Positions 1 through 11,697 of a DNA stretch of 64,000 nucleotides are shown here, in pieces. Position 1 is the stretch's first letter, and each line of letters starts with the position of its first letter. Origin of the DNA: Limonium bicolor. Lineage: Eukaryota; Streptophyta; Magnoliopsida; Caryophyllales; Plumbaginaceae. A program made the translations under genes and the position numbers. The notes under the pieces were generated by a model, which saw nothing but the letters and a program-made list of their open reading frames with translations, had not been told where the DNA came from and searched no databases. The DNA lies in the NCBI GenBank assembly GCA_023374045.1, contig CM041779.1, positions 300,710,167 through 300,774,166 on the forward strand, given 5' to 3'.

Positions 1-79
1 GAAGCAGTAGATAGATATGTTTGCAGGCGCCGAAGAAAATTGAAGAAGACGGTCGGCGTAGTTGCAGCTCTATTTGTTG

Positions 80-360
80 TCCGGTGTTATTTCCACGGAC
101 ACATTGTGTCTTGTCCGCCCCTTGTCCGGTCAATTTTCCACGGACATATTGCTTATGTCCTGTCTTTTTCCCACGGTCATAACACGAACGTAATCTTCAA
201 ATTGGGCGTGTCCGTACCACCGTCCGGACCATGGTGGTTCGGACGCTGTGATTCTGTCCGTCCTAATTTGAGCGGACACACCACGGACATCCAATTGCAT
301 TGTCCGAACCACTGTCTGGACCAGCCTGGTTCGGACAGGTTGGGGTTCGGACAGTGGTTC
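80..360. repeat. GC-rich GGAC/GTCC palindromic array in LTR F'
   Basis: Many degenerate copies of CCACGGACA, TTGTCCG and GGTTCGGAC occur in both orientations. The array resembles those in the mid-LTR of B, C, E, G and H. The short open frames here are by-products of the repeat. Confidence 0.6.
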
Positions 361-1084
361 GTACGAAATTGTTTTGCTCCTAAAATATTCATTTCAGCTC
401 CGATTTAAGATCCGTTTGCGCCTATGCGTTTGTCTCTTCGCCTACTTTGCTCCTAGCTTGGTTTTACTCATGTTTAACCAATAAATTTGTGAGATAACCA
501 ATAAAACATAAACTAGAGGAAAACTAAGCAAAGTGGAGAAATGAGCAAGAAAAGTGTTGATATAATATATGAAATACACCCATAAAACATGCTCATTTGG
601 ACACTTATCATATGTATTCTAGAATAAAATCCTAACTTGTTAGATTTATTTAATGACCTTCCCTAATGTATTTTGACATGAAATTTTAACCATAGATTCC
701 TTATAAATGTAGTTTATTTTGATGCAAATTAATATGGGTTTTGAGTTTTTAAACGTAAATTATAATTTTTGTAAATTTTGTGAATTATGGAATTGTTTAG
801 ATAATTTAAAAAGATATTTTTATGAAATAAATATTTTATAATATGTCTAAAATATTATAGTTACATATATTAAATTTGGGGATTTTTAGACAAGAAGAAA
901 AAGGTCTAAAAATTGTAATTCTGAATTTTTCCTAAGGTATATTATATATGGTTTTGAATGCAACAAAAATTAAAGTATAGATGATTAATAAACTTTGTAG
1001 GTTGAGAATAATAAAATAATGCTAAACTAACATTGAATACACGATGTTAAGAAATATTTTTGAGTACAAACTTTTAAGTGAAGT

Positions 1085-1110
1085 AAATATATATATATAT
1101 ATATATATAA
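1085..1110. repeat. TA dinucleotide microsatellite
   Basis: An uninterrupted run of alternating T and A within the AT-rich part of LTR F'. Confidence 0.8.
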
Positions 1111-2170
1111 GAAATGAAATAGTAATATGTTAAATCAAGGATTTTAGTCAATCTATGTTATACCAACTGTATAATGTGGAGGGTAATATACTTAAATAAA
1201 ACTAAGGAAAATATGTTATTTTATTAACCATATATCGGGTGTCGATATGTGTAAAGGTTATTAAAAATAATTAAATACAATAAAAATTTCTTAAAGAATG
1301 CTTTGGATAAGTCCTAAAAAAATATATGTATATATATAAATACATTAGAAGTAAATAAAAGAAGTAACATACCTCATGGGAAATATGATAAGAGGGAAAA
1401 TTAGAGTAAACCTAATTCATGCGTAACAATTAAGATATTAAGTGTTAATGTGACTTCTAGGTGGACTATTAGGGGAAATACATATCCTAAACCTTAAATA
1501 GGTATTAAAGTAAATTGGCCAAGTGTAACTAAAGAGTTTAATTAAGCTAAACCTATATTCAAGAGTAGGTAATTGGAATAAGTTAAAGTGAACATTAAAG
1601 ATTTAATTAACGAGATCTAGCCCAGATCCTTAAGAGAGAGTAATTGTAACCAGACACTATAGACTAGTAAGAATGAAAGATGTTTAGCATTATAGTTCCT
1701 TAACTAATCAATTCTTGGAATACCTTAATTATAGGAGATTAGTGGAAGTAGTTCGCACTTTCAAGTTTGGTTACGGCTTCTACACATACCAGGTACGATT
1801 TCTCGTACTCAGATACTTTTGCTAACGAACTTTATGAAATGTTTTGGAAAACGTTAACTGAGCTTAAATGAATTTCCAATGGGAACTGTTTGTGTGACTA
1901 ACTCGGCTTGATGTGACTAAGTGAGCCTTGAATGTACAACTCACATGATCATTGGTTCCTCTTATCTGGTTGTCTCATTAGATATTAACTGTCGAGGGTT
2001 TACGCCTCTGCACTCTGTAGGACTGAGTGTTTTGGTATTGCACTTGTGCAGTTATTAATCTAGTGGGAATATGTGAAATGTCAATCTTGGTAAACTCTTC
2101 TTTTGACTCTGAATATTGTTTCATCCATGAGCTGAGTCTTTGTTGTGATGTGTGCACATCTTCACCGGTA

Positions 2171-2290
2171 AACAGCGAGGGGCTGTATATCCCCTGTCCA
2201 ATCAGACGTTGTAAACAGCGAGGGGCTGTATATCCCCTGTCCAATCGGACGTAGTTAACAGCGAGGGGTTGTATATCCCCTGTCCTAAAT
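2171..2290 (+). repeat. Three tandem ~43-bp hairpin units in LTR F'
   Basis: Three units start near 2171, 2214 and 2257. Each contains AGGGG-CTGTATAT-CCCCT, a 5-bp stem with a TATA-containing loop. The same triplication occurs inverted in F at 53528-53645, so it predates the separation of the two copies. Confidence 0.8.
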
Positions 2291-2942
2291 GGACATACTT
2301 GGTAGTGGGGCCATCTCTCCCAATTGGTTTTATTCCACTCTTGAGTTGTTGGTTCTTGGATTTCGTCCTTTCATTCCTAGTCCTTGTGACTACTTGAGTC
2401 TTTCTACTCCTAACTGGAATTGAATCTAACTTAAGCATGGGATGTTCACTAACTCATGGTGTGGTTTTAATTGACTAACTTTACCTTTCTGTTATTTATC
2501 TCTATTCTTAGCTTGTTAAGTTTGACTTGGTGATTTTGAAGTGCCTTGTTCCTCTGTTTTGTTTTAAGAGCTTCTTTCCAAGTTACTATATTGTTTAAGG
2601 ATTATGTTTTAATTTCTGTTATGAGAATCGAACCAGTTCCATTCCAGGGAACTGACTCACCCCTCCCGAGGTGGGCTGCTTGGTTTTATCTTGCAGGTAA
2701 GAATTGTTATGCAGGTGGCCACGAAGAGTATGAGTGATTAGGATGGGAATTAGGATTTGTGGAGCGTTGGTGTATTTTGCTATTGTTAGGTTTATTTTAT
2801 GTTTTCTCGAGTTTAGACCGTAGCATTTGTATTATTTTAGGTTGTAATTGGTGAGGTTGGTGCCGGGTGTTTGGAACCCGATGATCTGTAATCGCCTTAG
2901 TATTTTATTTCCACTGCATTTTCGTTAAATAGGGGTGTTACA

Positions 2943-4340
2943 CAAACTCTTTACCTCCAATGCTTATCTTTACACCCTTAATCTTTTTAGTACATCCTAC
3001 CATCTTCCCCGTTCGTGTAGAAACTGATAAACTAACATCTATATTGGGTACTACCCCTACTCTTTTCAGAAATGCAGAAGATATAAAAGAGCGTGATGTA
3101 CCTGAATCAAATAGCACTCTCGCACAAGTTCCAAGGACTGGAAACATACCTGTTATTATGTTTCTTCCTTCCTCAGCCTCAGCTTCAGCCTTGGTGATCA
3201 CATTGATGCGCCCTTGAGTCTTATAACCTCCTCCTCCTTTGCCTCTTCCCTGTGCGCTACCACCAGCATACTGTGGTTGCTTTCCTTGGCCTCCATATTG
3301 GTTCCTTGGTCCATTGTAGTTGTTTCTCTGGCCACCTTGTTTACCCCCACCGAATATGTTGGTATAACCTTGTTGAGGAGTACTTCCAGCACCCTGACGA
3401 CCACGCTCGAAATCACTACCACTCACCACATTCCTAACCTTGCATTCAATGGCTCGATGGCCTAACTTTCCACATTTATAACACTCCACCATCCTCCCTT
3501 CACAGTTAACTCAAGGATGGTTCCATCCACAAATTTTACAAATATACCGCCTAGCCCCTCCATTCGGATTAACAGTCGAACTCTGCCCATGATATAAGGG
3601 TCTGCCTCCCCTACTTGGTTTAGAATCATCCTTAAACTTCTTCTCCGGTTTTCCGGCTCTGTTTGGCTCCCAGCTCCTCTTCTGTCCTAATTGAACCTAT
3701 TTTCTCCTCTGTTGCACACGATAGAGATTGGCTGCCTTCTCATATGCTTCTTACAGGGTAGTTAATTGTATCACACTCAGAGTCTCCAGTAATTCCAATC
3801 AAATCCCTCGAGAAAACATTGTACTTTCGATGCTTCATCCGGCACCATACTTGGGGCGAACCGAGCAAGCTCTACAAACTTCGCGTGGTAAGTCTTAACA
3901 TCATCTGCTCATTGTTTTAATCCCGCAAACTCATGATATTTCTGCAGTCTAACATGTTCTGGGTAGAACCTCTTCCTCATTGCACTCTTAAGCACTTCCC
4001 ATCTGAAATTTGGTTTATCTCGCAACCTCCCTTCCTCAGCAGTCCACCAGAGATTAGCCTCTCCCCTAAAGTAAAATGCAACCCCACTAACTCTCTTTTA
4101 CTCAGGGCAATCAACCATATCAAATATCTTGTCAAATTCCCTAATCAACTCCTCTAAAATTACAGGATCTTCTTTCCCATAATAAGTACTCGGCTTCATA
4201 GCGGTTATCTTCCGGGAAATGTCCTTTGGTTCTTCCGCCCTGGCCTCATGCTGTTCCAAGATCTTCCCCATGCTCATAGTCAATTCCCTTAACTCATCTA
4301 GTTGACCCCTCCCCTCACCATTGTTCTGGTGCACATACAT
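2943..4340 (-). pseudogene. gag and partial protease of element I, broken
   Basis: Gag is the particle-forming protein of the retroelement, and the aspartic protease would cleave the polyprotein. The N-terminal Gag (4340-4098) contains a stretch including PSTYYGKEDP, typical of plant Ty3/gypsy Gag. The middle (4097-3493) is broken by stops. Two zinc knuckles follow: CKICGWNHP-stop-VNC (about 3530-3495), then CYKCGKLGHRAIEC (3483-3442). A Gly/Gln-rich linker leads straight into protease with the DSGTSRSFIS active-site motif (about 3090-3060). The frame runs from knuckle into protease without an intron, unlike element C. It ends at 2938-2943, where LTR F' begins. It is certainly non-functional. 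Confidence 0.85.
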
Positions 4341-4506
4341 TATTTATATCACAAAACAATCAATCAATGCAAATAATCATGCAATGATAGATATAGTAAA
4401 CAAATCATATTCTCAGAACTTAGTTAAGTTCTGCTTAGGTTACTAGAGTTGTGCCTGGGCCACATGACTCCCTATTGATTCTAATTGTCTCTCTTACTAA
4501 ACATGA

Positions 4507-4519
4507 GGCTCTGATACCA
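4507..4519 (-). other. Primer binding site of element I (tRNA-iMet type)
   Basis: The minus strand reads TGGTATCAGAGCC three bases after the LTR end at 4523. This is the usual plant initiator tRNA-Met primer site. Confidence 0.85.
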
Positions 4520-4522
4520 AAC

Positions 4523-7234
4523 TGTAACACCTCGGTTCTCCAATCCCAAATTAACAACCATAAAATTTCATAGCTACTTTTATATTGCAGCGGAAATTAG
4601 TAAATTACAACCATCGGAGTGCTACATGCCACACCTGCTATCAGCTAACAGGTGCACAGGCTATTACAACCCTCACAAAATTTCGCAAGTGCTATCATTC
4701 TAACTTCAATCCACCACTCCAAAAAGTACACCCAACTTCACCTCTTACACCTTACATACCAACATTCTCCCTTTTATATTTCTTGCTAACCACTAAGTTG
4801 CTACTAAGTCACTGATAACAATAATGTGTAAGGGGTAACAAAAGTGACCTATCCTATCCTAGCTTAGTTCTCTCCAGAGTACTTGAAGAAGTTCTTGACA
4901 ACACAGGTGGAAACAAAAGTAGACTCACGCTCAGCATTCCTATAGTTGTGAATACTTTGGTACCAATCATAAAGTGTAATCCTTGTGACCTCAGGTGACA
5001 GCTTCTTTGAGTAAGTGAAATAAGCAGTAACATAGAGAATATCTAGAGTGGTATCTTCCTTCCTGATAACCTTTCCATAGTAATCATCCTGCAACCATAA
5101 ATCCATACATACACACACGAAGGGGTTGCACAAAATCAGCGAAGCTGAGTAACAATTACCTCACCCTGTAAAATTCATTTTCTCTTTAAAACTCTTTGTA
5201 TAACAAGTAAGCATCACACAAGCATAGGCAAGCAGTAAGAGTATATCACACAGAAGAGTTTACCTGCCCTTGGATTACCACCACATTCGTACCTCGTAAA
5301 TCGGTTAAATCTCAACACCCCATTAGAATCACAAAGTGAAATCCACAACTCTCAATTCTCTGGCCATATGTCCTTATGTGTGCACACCCCCTAAGGCTAA
5401 CCATAACTGAAAGAGTAGATCATAGGACGACCCCAACTCTCAAATAGCTTTCCATAAAGAGGATAATCATAGCCTTTCTCAATATCACCATCCAACCAAT
5501 CAACAAGTCCACCATCACATAGTATCACACACAACACAATTTCCAATCCAACATTCATAATCATGATCAACATAATTAGTAAAACTCTTAAATAGATTCA
5601 TCATATTCATGTAGTAACAAGCTCCTTCCATGAATACACCATCCACTAAACCAGAAACCAGCTCATTCTCTTATCAGTCATAAATCAACATTCAACACGA
5701 GGATAACTCAAAAATCATTTCCAAAACCTTCCAGAAGAATATTACAACACAATCGACAATTTTAGCACACATATATAACCTTACAGAGCTCCCTTATATA
5801 TTCTACACTTCACCATCTCTTAAAACTTCAACCACAAGTCATTGTAGGACTATAATGACCAGATAAACCATTAAATCCATTAACCAACACAAAATTACAC
5901 TTATACAAGCTTAAAGTACACCTTTTACCCAAATCACATCCTAATAATTCCAATGACTTCCCAAAGGAGTTTGGACCTGAATTCTTGACCATGGATCTAA
6001 ATTCAAAATATAAGATTACCCTCAAGTTTTCAGCTCAACTTAACATCGAAAACCTATTTAACCAAGTCTCAAGGCTTAAAGCGCCATTTAAGCCCTCCCA
6101 CCTCAACCTAGCATTTGTATGTTTACCCACGAGTTCCCACCATCTTGAATCAATTATTATGAGTTCATATAGGTATAATAACACACCAAACTCAACGAAA
6201 TCCCATCAAAATCACTCATGGAGTCTTAAAACATATTTTCCTTCCTAAAGGTCTCCTAGAAATTATCCTACTTCCTAAAATTATTTTCGCCTGAATTTTT
6301 GAGCATAGTCTAGTAATAACTATCTAAGAACCCTGTCTACATTTCAGTGCAAGATCATCTATGGTTCGAAGTGGACAGATCTAGAGAAATCAAAGAGAAA
6401 ACATGCCTTAAGGTGAGTTTTTGGTGAGCATAAGTGTTACCTGGACTCTCCTTGTCATTTTAGCCACGACATTACAAGTTCCTTAGATAATTGAATCAAT
6501 TTATTCCACCAAACAATTCACCCAAGGTCACCAGCTGCTTCTCCCTTCTTGAAATCTTGTTTTTCCTTGATTTCTAGCTTGAATTCTCTTCTCTAATGGG
6601 GGTGTTGTGTCTATGAGCTTCTATGGGCTCTAATGGGGTGAGAGTGTGTAAATAAAGGTAAGGAATTCAGAACCAACTGCCTCTAATAATAGGCATGAAA
6701 GGACTTCAAAATGAGTTAATTTTACTTCATTAATAAGTGTAATGATTAAAGAGATAAGCCTTATCCTTAAGGAGCCCTTAGATGAGAGCCACCTTGCTGA
6801 GCTCTAATCCTATCCATCATGTGACCTCCCCCTCATTAATGAAGATGACATAAGGCTTCTCTTGATTGGACCATGTGTAGCCTCTCATCTCTTGACACAT
6901 CAATGCTTACATCATCATTATGTCATGGTGACATCATTGCTGCATCATCACTACATCATCACTGCATCAGCATGGTCAAAGTTAACCATTGACCAAAGTT
7001 TGACCATCGTCCAATGTTTGACCGAGGTCAGACCAAGGTTTGACCACAGTTGACCGGGGCTTTTTTGACCTCTAAGTAACTTCCCAAAATTTCAGTGTTT
7101 TCTGGGACTTCCTGAATTAGGGTTTCTCCAGGGTTTCTTGGTTGATTCCCGACCCCTAGGGTTTCCTAGTGTTCTCTTATAATTCCTAAGGAACTATGGT
7201 TTCCATCAGGGTTATAAAAATTCGGGATATTACA
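4523..7234 (-). repeat. 5' LTR of element I (2.7 kb)
   Basis: On the minus strand it starts TGTAATATCCCG (7234) and ends GAGGTGTTACA (4523), giving canonical TG...CA ends next to the primer site. There is only one copy, since the other LTR is outside the window. It holds no coding sequence. The U3 part has a W-box cluster. The ORFs seen here (for example 4864-5133 and 5985-6248) show no family motif. Confidence 0.85.
6974..7070. promoter_or_regulatory. W-box cluster in U3 of element I
   Basis: Six TTGACC hexamers (6989, 7000, 7018, 7040, 7050, 7065) and one inverted copy (6974) lie within 100 bp, about 165-260 bp inside the 5' end of the LTR. TTGAC(C/T) is the core bound by plant WRKY factors. 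Immediately to the left is a CATCATCACT-type repeat (about 6905-6968). Stress-responsive transcription is an inference. Confidence 0.5.
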
Positions 7235-7741
7235 GTCTTGGTTGCGTTTAAATGTTTTCCTTCCATGTATTAACAATTTTATTAAATCTGTAAACCGGTA
7301 CAACATGTAACAAATCTCATGGTAAGACGGCGAATGGACCAAAATGACCTAAAGGGTCTAGGACAACATAGTTAACATACTTGGCCAAGTGCTGAGCCCT
7401 CCCTGGGCACCGAGATTTTATGTTCCAGGTGAATGGTGATTGGCGCCGGAGTGCGGGATCGTGGGTAGATGCCCTCGACCTTTATTTATTACGCTTCTAG
7501 TATTAATTCATGTTAGTACGTGATAACTTTGGGATACTATATGTGCTCGCTAGTCATAGTTATTGAGTTGTATTTAGGATGTTATAGTTAATATCTCGTT
7601 CGTCACTGCGGTTATTTATTGTCGTTGTTTACTATCTTTTGTTTATGCTTCATTATTCGCATGGGTGAGTAATGGCATGTGACACCCAAGTGAGGTTTAT
7701 TAGTATTTCAATTTCCACTCTAAACGTCCTTAATTCTGCTA
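7235..7741 (+). repeat. 5' LTR remnant (R-U5 part) of element A
   Basis: The motif GCTGAGCCCTCCCTGGGC followed by a T-rich stretch and CCAG/GTG (7390-7430) matches the conserved LTR hairpin/acceptor of the other families. The leader after about 7742 (GAGTGATTATTACGAG...CTTTGATGACGAG) resembles the hairpin leader of C and G but has lost a recognisable PBS. The LTR end is approximate, and its left part was cut off where element I lies. Confidence 0.5.
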
Positions 7742-7940
7742 CAGAGTGATTATTACGAGTACCGCTTTGATGACGAGATATTAGGATTCAGACAATGAGC
7801 TTAGGACTGGGGAAATACAGGAAAAGTTTGTGAGATACAAATCGCCTTCATTTTAGCGAGTTTACAACTTAGCAGCGCCTACGACAGACGAGTGCTAGTC
7901 TTATTGACAACCCAATGTTCCCTAGTTGTTTACCATATAC

Positions 7941-8893
7941 TTACCAAGTAATGATGAAGCGATCTATAACACAGATGTCTAGTGATGGTGATGGCCCAGT
8001 AGCTGGCCAAGGGCACAGAGGCCCAGGACTATGAAGCATTCCCGAGACGGTTGCTGCCATCATGGCCCAGCTCAGGGCACAATGTAGAGGAGACATCTCG
8101 AACGAAGAGAGTAGGTTGGCGACAGTCCACTTCCACGTGCAAGTCCAGCTTAGATTACCGTCGATAGTAGCCCTCCTGCCACAGCCCAGTAATACCGACA
8201 CGACTGAAGGACGCAAAACCCCGGGTTAGAGAAAGAAGGCTAAGGGGTCTTATATGCCGCCTAAGCATCTACGAACCGGAGGTACGAAATATGATTCTTT
8301 AAACCCAGTCAAAGTCAATACCTCACCATTCCTTATTAGTGGCCAAAAGTTGTAATAAATAGGCACTGCCAAGAGAGAGCACCATTACTACTATAAGCAC
8401 TGTGGAAAGGATCACCCTGGAGTTGACTGTAAGGGCCGAAAGGTGGTGTGCTGATATTGCAAGAAATAGGGCCATCAGGACCATGAATGTCGTAGCAACC
8501 CGGAGAGCAGATCCTACTGTCCACCTAAGGGTGACCAGACCATTACTCCTGTTGGATCTGGGGCACCACAGAGATCTGTGCCTCCTAAGAGTGTGAATAC
8601 CATCTTTTTTCCCCAAATTATAAGTCGATGTCCTACTATTATTCTCAACCAAATCTGTATAACTTCAAACATTTATATCTTACTAACCTAAGTGTGTACT
8701 ACCAATAGGCGTAAGGAAACCGAAGCGCCACTTCTTCTGTCAGTGTTGTGGCAAGGACCATCCTGGCAAGGACTGCGGTGGGTGGACTATGACCTGCCAC
8801 TACTGCAGCAAGAAGGGCCACCGAGCGTATGAATGCTACACCAATCCTAAGAGCGAGTCTTACTGTCCACCCGAAGACACCCAGGCCGCCTTG
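7941..8893 (+). pseudogene. gag of element A with duplicated zinc-knuckle exon
   Basis: The N-terminal piece begins near 7951 and contains AIMAQLRAQ, comparable to the Gag start of element C, with stops. A likely intron (donor GAG/GTACGA at 8282, acceptor AAATAG/GC at 8362) precedes a first knuckle pair, HCGKDHPGVDC and C-stop-YCKK-stop-GHQDHEC (about 8390-8500). A second intron-like stretch ends AATAG/GC at 8708. An intact second pair follows: CQCCGKDHPGKDC and CHYCSKKGHRAYEC (about 8730-8838). The exon then ends at CTTG/GTGAGT (8894), a consensus donor. Knuckles bind RNA for packaging. The paired arrangement looks like a tandem exon duplication. It is broken by stops in the first copy and upstream. 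Confidence 0.7.
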
Positions 8894-11697
8894 GTGAGTA
8901 GACCAGGGGTACCCTGAGCTTCGCGAGACTTGTGCCAGCAATGAAGAACTTTTGTCTAATATATCACCATATTCTAGTCCCAAATTGTAGAGTGAAAACT
9001 ATGTAGTAAGCGTGGGGAATGTTGTTAGTCATTCACTCATTTTGCTTACATTGAAATCCTGAACTAGCCATGTGTTCACACTACAAAAATCCGAAAACTT
9101 TATTTTGGCAGCACATATGTATGTACAGATTTACACCGCCTACATTACCATGAATCCTGCGCAAAATAGAGTGTAGGAAATGTCATAACTTCGATGAGCT
9201 TAACAATTACATCGCCAAAAGACCTTCCAAACCTCAATGGTTTTAAATAGTCACAAACTATCTTCGAAGACCGGAATCGCCTAAACCGTACTCGAACGAC
9301 CAAAGCGTCAGCAAAACAAACCATTTCGGAAACCGATAACTCAACCTGCTTGGCGCGCTTTCTACAGCAAGCGCTTTAACTCATATTATACTCCCAATTC
9401 CTTCTACCTCGCACACTTGCTACAGCAAGTGCTGCCACCACAACCATAACTGCAACCACTACTACAACTACAACAACAATTACAACTGTAACTCTAACAG
9501 CAAATACAACTGAATTCTACAGGCCGTGTAGACCATAGGCGCAACACCATGTCTACCGGTAAACACCAAACATTCATACAACTTCAATATGAATCCCTTA
9601 ACTGCAACTTGTCACCATAGGACCACGAAACTCTTAGAATACAAATACTGTAACCACGGGAAGACCCGACGAGTCTGAACATTACAACAAAAGGGGGCAC
9701 ACTCCAGCCCATAACCAGCTTCACCCCTTAAACAATAATGAATCAATAACATCAGCACATGAGACAACAACCATAATATACTTGATAATTATTCAATGGT
9801 TTGAAGTTGACGTGGAAGGTGGAACTTGATCCGGTACAGATCAAGGGAAGTTGAACACAAATTGGGGTGGAAGGATTGTTCAACACTGATACTGATCACA
9901 TCAGGGTCGAATGATTCCTGAGACTCTCTACAAGTGGCCACAATTAATCACATTAAGAATTGACGAGGAACTGAAGTATACCAACTACAAACAACTAATA
10001 CTCATACAACCTAACAAGTAAATCACCAAATCCGAATGTTAGTGAATAATAGTTCACCCCCGAGTATATATATATAAAGAGTGGTGGTAGAACATAATCA
10101 CGTGACAACTAGGGCGATGCTACACCATAATGGCATACGCCAACACATACTAAATATTGGAAGAAGAAAAGAACATGCTAGTCCTTAATAGGACCGACAT
10201 TGAATATATTACATCACAACACAGTTATTGCTTGAACCAACTGCAACCATAAACGCGAATCGATGTTGAACACTTAAATAATTAACACTGAGGCACTACC
10301 CTTACCAAGGAGTGCCATAATCAACAAATAACAAACAAATGTTCAGATGTAATTATACAATTCTAATTCATTGATCACACCAATCAATGCATGAAAATCT
10401 CCAAGTAAAAATAGAGGCTACCTCTAATGACGCTCCACCATACAATAGGTAACAACAAGGAGTACGTCTTAAGGACATGTCGCCTACTAACATGACGACT
10501 GTCAAATGATAACGAGCATATGAGCTAAACAATGGCAAACAGTATAAACAGTAATACAAGACAACAAGTATAAACGCCATGAAATACAAGTCTAAGTAAA
10601 AGCACTCAAAATACATGAGAAGAACACAAGTCTAGGAGAGTTAAAGTACCGCCTCCTTCTACCTTTCAACGTATACCAATTGAACAATAACATCTAAAAT
10701 AACATGACAAGTAATAGAAACTGGATAAAACCAGACCACAACAAGACTACCATAAAAAGGAGAAAACACAAGTCTTCGCCATGAAGCTTCGAAATCTCAC
10801 CAAATGGTATAACCCAAGTGATAGGGTAAAGTGAGAGGAACAACAATACGCACTGCAAAGAACGTGCATAATTTACTAACCAATGAACAACGAACAAACG
10901 CCAAACTGCGCACGTGGTAACCAGATAACAGTAATTGGAGATCAACACATAAGTAACTCCAATAAAGAACTTACTAACCAAAAAACAACAATAACTTAAC
11001 AATACGAGGAGTCGTAAACTTTTAAAACAATGGTGAACTCTGGTCAATAACGAAACAATGACAGAGGAGAAAGACCACCTCGTACCACTTAGAAGCAAAC
11101 TTTGCCATTAGGGCGAGATATCACAAACACCTATCGAATGAAAGAAACTAAATCATACCATGGGGCTGGGAACTCAGGGAACCAAAAAGAATTTTCTTTG
11201 GGATACCCCCGACAAGAATTGAAAAGGGAGATTGACAACAAAATACTTCATGAACGCGTAACGGACACTACGAGGATACAAAACAAGATATGGGACGATC
11301 GCACTCCATAGGAGCTTGTGGGCTTGACAAGTTTACTTATAAGTTAGTGAAGTAAGTAGCAATGTATTAGTAGGGTACCCCATACGTGTAGACAAGTTGT
11401 GTAAGAAACACAAGAAGTAGTCCACCCCATACCAAGGCCAGTGATGCAAATCCAAACCAGTACGAATAACTACTTAAAGTAAATTAATAGGAAGAATTCC
11501 AATTTAATCAACTAGATTAGAGAAACCAAAAACTTTGAATTGAACCCGACTAAGTCGTAACTCAGCAAAGGAATGGTTACCAGACAATAACATAAAAGAT
11601 AACCTCTTGAAAGAAGAGAGATTGGTAGGCAACCTAATAAAAGCTATGAAAACCCATTAAATGGGCAAATAACCATAAATAAACCCTCATTAGGTTC
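8894..11697 (+). other. Non-coding internal region of element A, left half
   Basis: No protease, RT, RNase H or integrase motif is recognisable on the plus strand. A CAA/ACA-rich stretch lies at about 9430-9515, and CTACAGCAAG(C/T)GCT is repeated near 9362 and 9420. A 134-residue hydrophobic frame on the opposite strand (10694-11098) has no family motif and is probably chance. Confidence 0.5.
11693..11697. repeat. TSD of element B, left copy (GGTTC)
   Basis: GGTTC lies immediately before the LTR start and is repeated exactly at 40057-40061 after the other LTR. Confidence 0.9.

Larger units (their letters stand above)
1..2942 (+). mobile_element. LTR F' (3' part), Ty3/gypsy-like, left end outside window
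   Basis: The stretch ends in GGGGTGTTACA at 2942, the same 3' terminus used by the other LTRs here, and the gag of the oppositely oriented element I begins at once after it. A diverged inverted relative (F) lies at 52875-55156. Shared landmarks are the triplicated AGGGG/CCCCT hairpins, the TCGTACTC motif near 1810 and the CAG/GTA acceptor-like site near 2694. Positions 410-1740 are strongly AT-rich with no reading frame of note. No TG-type start is visible, so the LTR is at least 2.9 kb long. Whether it is a solo LTR or the 3' LTR of a full element cannot be told from this window. Confidence 0.65.
2943..7234 (-). mobile_element. Element I: truncated Ty3/gypsy element, 5' LTR plus gag-protease
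   Basis: Read on the minus strand the order is LTR (7234 to 4523), primer binding site, leader, gag and the start of protease. It is cut off at 2943 by LTR F'. Reverse transcriptase and integrase are missing and would lie left of the window, beyond F'. The double zinc knuckle and a PBS matching initiator tRNA-Met place it near the chromovirus-type Ty3/gypsy elements, but the clade cannot be fixed without the RT. Confidence 0.8.

Noticed and set aside
40..408. 122-residue open frame at the left edge
   Set aside because: It is generated by the GC-rich repeat array (repeated FHGHI-like strings in several frames) and has no domain or codon evidence.
10694..11098. 134-residue hydrophobic minus-strand frame resembling a membrane protein
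   Set aside because: It lies antisense within element A in A/C-rich sequence, which yields Leu/Phe/Val-rich translations by composition. No family motif, and neighbouring frames behave the same.
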